Source of the DNA: Benincasa hispida | Lineage: Eukaryota; Streptophyta; Magnoliopsida; Cucurbitales; Cucurbitaceae | Direction of reading: 5' to 3' | Assembly (NCBI RefSeq): GCF_009727055.1 | Contig: NC_052350.1 | Span: 36,970,874 to 37,034,873 of the forward strand | DNA length: 64,000 nt | Shown: positions 56,246 through 64,000 of the stretch, piece after piece | Position numbering within the stretch: the stretch's first letter is position 1 | How the letters are laid out: the number at the start of each line of letters is the position of its first letter | Translations under genes and position numbers: made by a program | The notes under the pieces: model-generated | Databases searched by the model: none | Seen by the model: only the letters and a program-made list of their open reading frames with translations | Told to the model about the DNA's origin: nothing

Positions 56246-57120
56246 ATACTAGCTTTTTTCATTTCTCCCGCTGAAGGTAGGTCCTAAAGTTATGTCGGTT
56301 TTTACCTCTTCATTATAATTAATAAATTAAATGTTGTTTTACTTATTTGATATATTTTAAATTTCTAATATAAACAATATTTTATAATAGTATTACTATG
56401 AAAAGTATTATAAAATTAGAATTTGTAGTATTTGATATTAATGGTAATAATTATTTGTTATTAGTGTTTGATGCTAAAATACACCTGAATGCTATAAAAT
56501 TGTGATCATCATAAAATAATTTTTCTTCCTAAAGCTCGTCGTAAATGGATGCATTTAAGGCTCCAAATTTTAAATCAATATATTAGAGAAGACATTTTTC
56601 TATATTTCGGATATGCTCCTGCAGTAGCAATATTGAGAGATATTTTAAAAATATTCTCCACTCATCTGATGTCTTCTCATGGCTGAATGAAATAACGAGT
56701 TATTGATTTAAAAAATTATGAATCTCAGCCAACTAGAGCAACAACATTTCCTAATGTGAATGTTGTAAATTTTTATAATCGTGGATGAAAAATCATGAAT
56801 CTTGACCAACTGGAACAACAACATCCTGAAGTAAATGCTGTAAATTTTAATAATAATAATCATAGTCAAGCTCGTGATCGTGATCGTGATCGAGGTCGTG
56901 ACTATGGCAGATGAAGAAATAATTATTATTTTCGTGGTGGCCATTCTAATCATTCAAAATTCAAAAGAACCACACAAAATGATAATCGCAAAGAAAAAGC
57001 TCCACAACATAAGAGTTCAAAAAGTGTTGAAAATAAATGCTTCTGATGCGGAATGACTGGCCATTGGTCATGAATCTGTCGTATGTCAAAATACTTAGTT
57101 GATCATCCCTAAAGGAAAAA
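56246..57120 (+). pseudogene. Copia E gag
   Basis: The first 280 bp is a leader. From about 56530 broken coding appears. Two tandem-like copies of a segment beginning 'KNYESQPTRATTFPNVNVVNF' / 'IMNLDQLEQQHPEVNAVNF' (56715-56850) are followed by a basic RDRDRDRGRDYG stretch. The zinc knuckle at about 57040-57082 keeps all ligands of CX2CX4HX4C but has two TGA stops inside it. This nucleocapsid part would bind RNA in a live element. Confidence 0.7.
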
Positions 57121-57736
57121 GAGAAAAATGTGGAAACAAATTTTGCATGCTAGGATAATGACTCATCCCATATGACAAATTTAGATATGGCGGACTTCCT
57201 TGAATCTCTTGTAGAAAAAATCGACAAAATTGATGGAATATCAAGTGTTTCCTCTGGTTTTGAAAATATCTTGATTTAATGTTGTTTTTTATTCATCTCC
57301 ATGTCTTTTTTCCAGTATAGTAGATGTTAAACCTTTTGTAAATTCCAAATGTTGTTTTTTTTTATTGTAATTATTTTCTTTTAATGAAAAAAATTAGATC
57401 ATTTTCATTAGTTGGGTGACTCAAAATTGAGTAAAGAAAATTTATGTCTGGCAAACAGTGCAACTACATAGACAATACTTACAAGTAAAAAATATTTTTC
57501 CAAATTGACTATGTTGGAAGCAAAAATCAATATAATATCAGGTTCTGCAAACCTGATTGAAGGATTTTGAAAAGTAAATATTATTATGCCTAGAGGAATA
57601 AAATTTGCAATTGACAATGCATTGTTCTATAGTCAATCAAAGAGAAATCTACTTGGTTTTAAAGATATTCGTTGCAATGGTTTTCATATTGAGATCGATA
57701 GAAAGAATAATATGGAGTATCTTTATATCATATCTA
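57121..57736 (+). pseudogene. Copia E protease
   Basis: After an acidic spacer (MADFLESLVEKIDKIDG, about 57187-57240) and a stop-rich stretch, the protease start reads ANSATT: the active-site Asp is replaced by Asn (AAC at 57454-57456). 'SKKYFSKLTMLEAKIN', 'GSANLIEGF' and 'FAIDNALFYSQSKRNLLGFKDIRCNGFHIEI' follow. The frame breaks at the solo LTR insertion. Inactive. Confidence 0.75.
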
Positions 57737-59721
57737 TGTTGGGATTGATGTTCTAATTCTCTCGATGGTCTCGTAGTTTGTAAACACTATGTGAACATAT
57801 TGTTATTAATAAAATAAGTGTTATTTTATAAGTATTTACTCAATCCAATAAACTAAGATCCAAGGTTATTTTATGTAACTTAAGCATACATGTGGAGACA
57901 TACAAGTGGATCATGTTTTAAGTAATAATCTAAATGATCTATAGTATAAGGATAATGGAGGGATACATTATCCTTGTGACACTACGGATACAACCCGCTT
58001 TCTAGATGTTACAAGTATTGTAAAGTGCTACAAATGGTCTGATCCTAACCATTCATATGGAGACATGCAAGCGGAGGTATCCTATACAAAAAATTTGTAT
58101 AAGACCGGACCACGAGATGATTAATTTCTTTATATAACGCAGTTGATAATTGAGACTTACATTTCACTAGGATGACAGTAGGTGACATGATCTTAATCCT
58201 GAGTGAATTGGGAACTCTTGCTCATTAAGACGGTCCTTTGATTTGTATGGGTGAAAGTGGCTAGATTGCCAACTCAACAAGCCTACCATCTTGGGGATTC
58301 GTCTGATTGGGAAGTTGGAAACTCAGTTACACAAGAAGAAATTCACTCCTTCCCCTAAGCAGGGGTAAGTAGATAAATTGTATCCTTAAGAGCTGATTCT
58401 GGGTCTTGAACATAGTGGCCACACCCTCTCTTGGGAAGAGGGGATTCAGTCATAGTAGGACTATGAATTGTTGTTCATTAGAGGAATCAGTGGTACGTAA
58501 GGAGTTAGAATTGGCCCAGTTGTACTTACAAACAATTTGTGAATGGTACAATTGTCGGTCTTTAGTGGAGTGTCTGGCAGTTAACGGATGGTGGATCTCA
58601 CGATTAACGAGTTTAATCAGTTGTTTACGTATCATTAGAGCTTCAAGCTACAAGTTCATAGGGTCCCAACGGTAGCTCAATGGGTTCAAGTTGAGAATTA
58701 GAACTTGGGTTAATTTGAAGTGTTCAAAATAACAAGAGGAAATTTCATTATATGTGATATAATTAAATTAATTCAATTATATGTGATATAATTGATTTGA
58801 TGTATTAGATACATTAATTGGAGGAATTAATATAAATATGATTTATATTAAATACCACAAAATAGAAAAAGAATTATAGTTTATATGTTTCATATGATGA
58901 AATATTAAAACTATAGGTTATAAATATAATATGATAAGTTGGTTATTGTATTTATTTATAATATATTAATTATGTGATAATTAATTAATCTTTTTCTATA
59001 ATAACCGAATTGTATGGGAGGTTTTTGAAGTTTTATGGTAACTATGAGATAAAAGAAAAATGGTTTTCCAAAATCGGAGGATGGTTTTTTTTTTTTTTGT
59101 GTCATTTGACAAAAGAATTAACTATCGAGTAAAAGTGTTTTACTAAACGATAGTGTCTCACATCCTAAAGGATCAAGTATCGAGTTTACTATATGATAGT
59201 TACTTGGTACTACATGATTGACTATTAAGTCTATACGATAGGCTTCTTCTGACTAAGCAATCGAGTATCTAGTCTATACTATAGACTTCATCCATCTCTC
59301 ATTTACTCGATCATCTACCTCTTTCATTCCTCTATCCAAAGTCACACAGAGCCTACAACTCCTAGATTATCACATCGAGAATACCAAGGTAACTCTTGTG
59401 GTAATTTTCTAGTTGCATTCGAGGGTCAAGGGTCGAGTTGAACTCGATTGTGATCCAAACGTTTTTTGAGATCATGTGTTGATCATTGCGTTTGAGTTCG
59501 TGTTGTTGAACCAGTTGTTAAACAATCGAGGGATACTTGAAGAAAGGTTCTTCAAAGGTTTGCATACTCTATCCCTTGTTTGTTCTTTATAAGAAGCATG
59601 TTGTAATTTATTGTTTATGCATAATTTATTCTTGTAGACTGTAATTGTTTGAGTTCTTTAACAATGAAATTTGGAACGATCCTCTTCCACTCACTGGATC
59701 TCTATGTTTAGATTTCCTTCA
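57737..59721 (+). repeat. Copia solo LTR inserted in copia E
   Basis: TGTTGGGATTG ... GATTTCCTTCA (TG...CA), 1,985 bp, flanked by identical ATCTA at 57732-57736 and 59722-59726. Copia E coding stops at one side and resumes at the other. The ends and several internal phrases match the LTR at 26888-29897 (opposite strand). It includes AT-rich tandem words ('atgtgatataatt', 58756-58794). No internal region remains. Confidence 0.9.
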
Positions 59722-59726
59722 ATCTA

Positions 59727-61300
59727 CTATCTCATATGAAAAATGTATACTGAAAGAGTTATTTGCTTTATCTTCTAGATTATATTATACTCATATATGA
59801 GTAATTGAAACATATGCAACAATGAACCTGAAGTTCATGAATCTAGACATATTTACAATTTGACATGACTAATTGGTCATCCAGGATCTATAATGATGAG
59901 AAGAATTATTGAGATTTCAAATGGACATCCATTGAAGAGTCAGAAGATTCTTGAATCTAATGAATTATCATGTGACATTTGCTCTCAAGGAAAATTGATA
60001 ATTAGACTATCACCAGTCAAAGTGGGGAATGAATCACCAACATTTTTAGAACAAATTCATTGTAACATATGTGGATTTATTAACTCACCAAGTGTATCAT
60101 TTAGATATTTTATAGTATTAATAGACGCATCCAACAGATGGTCACACGTGTGCTTATTATCAAGTCGAAATCTTGCATTTGCGAGATTACTTTCTCAAAT
60201 AATTAAGTTAAAAGCACAATTTCCTAATTATACAATTAAGACCATTCGTCTTGATAATGTTGGTGAGTTTACATCTCAAGCTTTTAATAATTATTGTGTA
60301 TCATTTAGGATAAGTGTTGAACATCTTGTAGCTCATGTTCATACACAAAAATGGTTTAGCAGAATCATTCGTAAAACATTTGCAGTTAATTCCTAGACCA
60401 TTGTTTAAGAGAGCTGAGCTTCCTACATTTGTATGGCGACATGTAATTTTGCATGCAACGTCACTTGTACGCATCAGGTCAGTATCTTATCATAGGTACT
60501 CACCATTATAATTAGGCTATGGTCATGAGCCAAATACTTTCCATCTAAGATTTTTTGGATGTGCAGTATATGTTTCAATTGCTCCACCACAACGTACTAA
60601 ATGGGTTCTCAAAGGAGGTTAAGAATATATATTGGATATGATTCTCCATCAATTACCAAATCTATTGAACCCCTGATGAGTGACGTATTTACTGCACGAT
60701 TTGCTGATTGTCATTTTAGTGAGACAAATTTTCCAACATTAAGGGAAAGAATTAAGAAGTTGGAAAAAGAAATTACATGGAATGCATCGTTATTTTCTCA
60801 TTTAGATCCCCGTATGGATCAATGTGAAGTTGAAGTGCAGAAGATAATTCATTTGCAAAATATACCAAATCAGTTACCATATCCATTTATAGATGCAAAG
60901 GAAGTAATTAAGTCACATATACTAGCTACAAATATTCTATCAAAAATTGATATCCCAACACAACAAGTTGTCACTAATGAGTCTAGAACATATAATAAGT
61001 GTGGTAGACTAGTGGATTCCAAAGATAAAAATCCTTAAAAAAATAATTAATAGTCAAGAAACCTGGTTGAGGATGTAAATACCCATGAAGAGATTTATGA
61101 CATGACTAGTGAGAAAGGTGAAATACCTAAAGATAATTATGAGATTTCAATAAACTATGTCATGACAGGAAAAAGAATGAACCGAACTCATTTAGTTATT
61201 GATAATATTTTTGCGTATAATGTTGCTCTTGATATTATATCTAAAAATGAATGTGAACCAAAATCTGTTGAAGAATGTCAACAAAGAAAAGATTAGCTTC
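59727..61300 (+). pseudogene. Copia E integrase and linker
   Basis: The pre-integrase zinc part is present with a one-base loss (HD-LGHPG, about 59861-59885). The open frame 59893-60396 holds 'CDICSQGKLIIR' (zinc Cys pair). The first catalytic position is changed from Asp to Asn (AAC at 60064-60066, IHCNICGFI). 'IRLDNVGEFTSQAF' keeps the second Asp, and after a frameshift NGLAESFVKHLQL keeps the Glu (about 60350). 'LRIFGCAVYVSIAPPQRTK' and 'RRLRIYIGYDSPSI' are the C-terminal blocks. An acidic linker runs to about 61300. Confidence 0.85.
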
Positions 61301-62140
61301 AGTAGAAAGAAGCAATTGAGGCAGAATTAAACTCACTTTTAAACCGTCAAGTTTTTGGATCAATAGTCCGAACAACAGAAGGTGTCAAACCTGTGGAATA
61401 TAAATGGGTATTTTTTAGGAAAAGAAATGAAAATAATGAGGTCAAAAGATATAGAGCAAGACTAGTTGCACAAGGTTTTTCACAAGAACCTGGTATTAAT
61501 TTTGAGGAGACATATTCTCCAGTGATGGATGCAATTACACTAAGATATTTAATTAGTATGACTGTATATGAAAATCTAGACATGTATCTTATGGATGTAG
61601 TCATAGCATATTTATATGAATCTCTTGATAATGATATTTATATGAGAAACCCAGAAGGATTTTAAGGTACCTGAAACATATAAATCAAATTCCTAGGAAT
61701 TGTATTTAATAAAGTTACAGAGATCATTATATGGATTAAAACAATCAGAACGAATTTGGTACAATCACCTGAGTGGATATTTGTTGAAAGAAGAATATCA
61801 AAACAATTCAATATATCCATGTGTTTTTATAAAGAAATCACAGTAAGGATTTGTTATTATAACTGTATATGTTGATGATTTAAATATAATTGGAACTCCT
61901 GAAGAGCTTTCAAAGACAATAGAATATCTTAAGAAAGAATGTTAGATGAAAGATCTTGGAAAAACAAAATTTTGTGGTTTACAAATTGAGCATTTAGCAG
62001 ATGGGATATTTATTCATCAGTCAACTTATATAGGAAAAATTTTGAAAAGATTTTATATGGACAAAGCATATCCATTGAACATTCCAATGGAAGTTAGTTC
62101 ATTAGATGTGAGGAAGATATATTTCGAGCTTTAGATGATA
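61301..62140 (+). pseudogene. Copia E reverse transcriptase
   Basis: 'VKPVEYKWVFFRKRNENNEVKRYRARLVAQGF' opens RT (61384-61475). 'YSPVMDAITLRYLISM' and motif A MDVVIAYLYESL (61590-61630, Asp kept) follow. A stop at 61663 and shifts break the middle (WIKTIRTNLVQ, about 61732-61765). YVDD is intact at 61868-61879, then 'MKDLGKTKFCGLQIEHLADGIFIHQSTYIGKILKRF' (61946-62055). Not functional because of stops. Confidence 0.85.
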
Positions 62141-62597
62141 ATGAAGAATTTTTTGGTCCATAAGTACCATATCTTAGTGCAAGTGGTGTACTTATGTATC
62201 TTGGTAATAATACAGGATCAGATATTACATTTTCAGTAAATTTATTAGCAAAATATAGTTCTTCTCCAACAAAAAGACATTGGAATGAAGTTGAGTATAT
62301 ACTACGTTATCTTTGAGGAACGACTGATATGGGTTTGTTTTATTCAAATAAATCAACTTTTGATCTAGTTGGTTATGTAGATTCTAGATATTTATCTGAT
62401 CCACACAAAGCTATATCTAAAACGGGATATCTTATTTATTCACATATGGATTAACTACTATATCATGACGATCGGTGAAACAAACCATAACAACCACTTC
62501 TTCAAATCATGCTAAAATTCTTACAATTTACAAGGCTAGTCGAGAATGTGTATGACTAAGATCAATGACTCAGCACATTCGTGGAACATATGATTTG
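62141..62597 (+). pseudogene. Copia E RNase H, truncated
   Basis: 'PYLSASGVLMYLGNNTGSDITFSVNLLAKYSSSPTKRHWNEVEYILRYL' (62167-62315) is the connection. RNase H begins GYVDSRYLSDPHKAISKTGYL, with the first Asp. After frame changes it continues to 'TTTSSNHAKILTIYKASRECV' (Glu of the S-T-E motif lost to Lys) and 'SMTQHIRGTYDL'. It is cut at 62597 by the gypsy LTR. Confidence 0.8.
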
Positions 62598-64000
62598 TGT
62601 AAACCCCAACCTCTATTTTTCCTACTTAAGTAAGTTAAGTAACATGTTAATTAAAAATTAAGAATAAGTTATTAATATGCTTGTAAGGAAAAGCTTGAAG
62701 AAGGAAAGAAGGAAAATATCCTAAGTGTTGAACAAGGTGGCTCTTAGGTAGCAAGACAATTGAGGTTTTTGTAAGGAAAATTTTGGCAAAGTGTTGAAGT
62801 TTAAAGTAGCCAAATGTTGAAGGTTGTTGAAGAATGCAGCAACCATGCATCTAAGAGGTTAGTTGAGCGCCTGATGGGCATGTTGCATGGAGAAAAATGG
62901 CTAAGTGTAGGCCACATGAGGTGCCTTGCGTTGAGCAAAGGCGTGCGTTGGTAAAAGCCCATGAAAGGTTAGATGGCAAGCATGTGCGCGTGGGAGCTTG
63001 AAGGCCTTAGGCATAGAGGGTTGCGCATGTGCGTTGATGAGTGTGAGTGCGGGATGCACTAAGTAAAGTGCTGCCAAGTTGAGTTTGCGCCGAGGAAGGG
63101 CGTGCGTGCATTGGCTTGATGCACGACACGGGTAGGTGAGTCTATGCGATGGCGATGGCACTTAGGCTATGTAATGGTGATGGCTAGGGAGCTATGCAGT
63201 GAAGTTTGACCCATGCGTTAGCTAAGTTTATGCGTTGTTCAAGTGAAGGACAAGGCAAAGGAGAGCAGGCATTAGTACTAGACCAAGCGATGGCTAGTTG
63301 CGTTAAGGCCATGCATGAGCAAAGGTTATGCATTGATTGTGCCAAGCAAAGGTGAAGCCATGCGTTCATCACGCGATAATTAGCAGCTTAGGCACATGTT
63401 ATAGTGGGCCAGCTATCGAAATTAAGGGAATTAATCCCACATAGTGGATGATTTGGCAGCCTAAGAATGCTTGAAGACATGCAGAGCTTGGTATAAAAAA
63501 GTGAGCTTCAGTTCAAAGGCTTAGTTTAAGCTCTTTACTCGTGCTAATGAGGTGACTTCAGAGCCATTCAAATGCTTGATAAGTGTAGTTTAAGTTTAAG
63601 CAAGGGTTTCTAAAAGGAAACGTTAAGGAATTCGGGTTGAAATTTGAAGAAGATTGCAAGAAGGTCAAGCTCTTAGATGAATCGAGGCTAGTGGTGAAGA
63701 TTTGAAGTTTATGGACAAACCACAAGGAATTAGGAGCTCAAATTTTAAGGTATTCAAGTTAAGATATCTTTAAACAAGTTTGTAGAAGGAAAGTTTTCAA
63801 AATAAAGCCTGAAAAATAAGTTATTCGATCTCAAAATTAAAACTAGGTTTTGGTTGAGCAAGCAGGCTGCTCAACCTAGGCGGGCTGTAGGTGCGCACGA
63901 AGGGCTGGTTGGGTTTAAGGTATGCGTTGAGGCTGTAAGTGGGGGAATGCGTGTGATGATCGAGCGTTGTGCAGGTGTGTGCTGAAGCTGTAAGTGCAAA
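62598..64000 (+). repeat. Gypsy-type LTR, 5' part (runs off the window)
   Basis: Starts TGTAAACCCCAACC, close to the TGTGAACCCCAAATCC start at 51549, directly after truncated copia E coding. It contains a CpG- and TGCG-rich block (62840-63400) similar in wording to the opposite-strand block at 20400-21075, a TATA-like GTATAAAAAAG (63492-63502) and a purine-rich leader. The 3' end lies outside. Minus-strand open frames 62901-63161 and 63184-63372 are by-products of the composition. Confidence 0.65.

Larger units (their letters stand above)
55900..62597 (+). mobile_element. Ty1/copia retrotransposon E (interrupted, 3'-truncated)
   Basis: A 5' LTR-like region with a TATA box, a degenerate primer-site region, gag with zinc knuckle, protease, integrase, RT and part of RNase H follow in copia order. 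A solo copia LTR splits protease from integrase (57737-59721). A gypsy LTR starting at 62598 removes the end. Protease and integrase each have a catalytic Asp changed to Asn, and stops are common. Confidence 0.85.

Noticed and set aside
62901..63372. Minus-strand open frames rich in H, A and P
   Set aside because: By-products of the CpG-rich minisatellite block in a gypsy LTR.

Overview
This is plant nuclear DNA, almost certainly from a eudicot. It is AT-rich and packed with decayed LTR retrotransposons of the Ty3/gypsy (mostly Athila-like) and Ty1/copia superfamilies, plus tRNA-derived SINE remnants, MITE-like inverted repeats and microsatellites. The style of the retroelements recalls Cucurbitaceae genomes, but that is an impression from memory and not a proven assignment. 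I find no intact host gene, no rRNA or functional tRNA gene, and no bacterial-type feature. The window is a retrotransposon graveyard with several layers of nested insertions. Every element body seen here is disabled by stops, frameshifts, deletions or lost catalytic residues.

Layout. 1-2555: minus-strand 3' part of an Athila-like element. 2556-5094: two LTR-like stretches. 5095-12084: plus-strand Athila-like element A (gag C-terminus, protease, RT, RNase H, integrase, long 3' leader, truncated LTR). 12085-23659: copia element B, cut twice. It is cut once by a gypsy solo LTR (12369-13906, duplicated target CAATC) and once by the minus-strand Athila-like element C (16959-23075), which itself carries a different gypsy LTR instead of pol. 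23660-30179: intergenic DNA with SINE remnants and a copia LTR (26888-29897) that holds an Athila-like LTR. 30180-34753: copia element F with its 3' LTR. 34754-46490: intergenic DNA with MITEs, a fold-back element and two copies of an unnamed repeat carrying arrays of short hairpins. 46496-50142: minus-strand copia element D with both LTRs and a 5-bp target duplication, but with its 5' half deleted. 51549-54132: gypsy solo LTR with a perfect target duplication. 55900-62597: copia element E, interrupted by a solo copia LTR (57737-59721, duplicated target ATCTA). 62598-64000: start of another gypsy LTR running off the window.

The most actionable observation is technical. Positions 13154-13191 are an exact 38-bp head-to-head pair of Tn5 mosaic ends, the junction adapter of transposase-based mate-pair libraries. 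It sits inside the solo LTR at the point where about 1 kb is missing relative to its relative at 51549-54132. The assembly is therefore probably mis-joined there. The most interesting biological candidate is the hairpin-array repeat (about 35890-36900 and 45120-45800). Both copies have a TATATAAAG box 81-82 bp upstream of a first hairpin built on the motif CTTAG...CTAAG, repeated about every 41 bp in the first copy.
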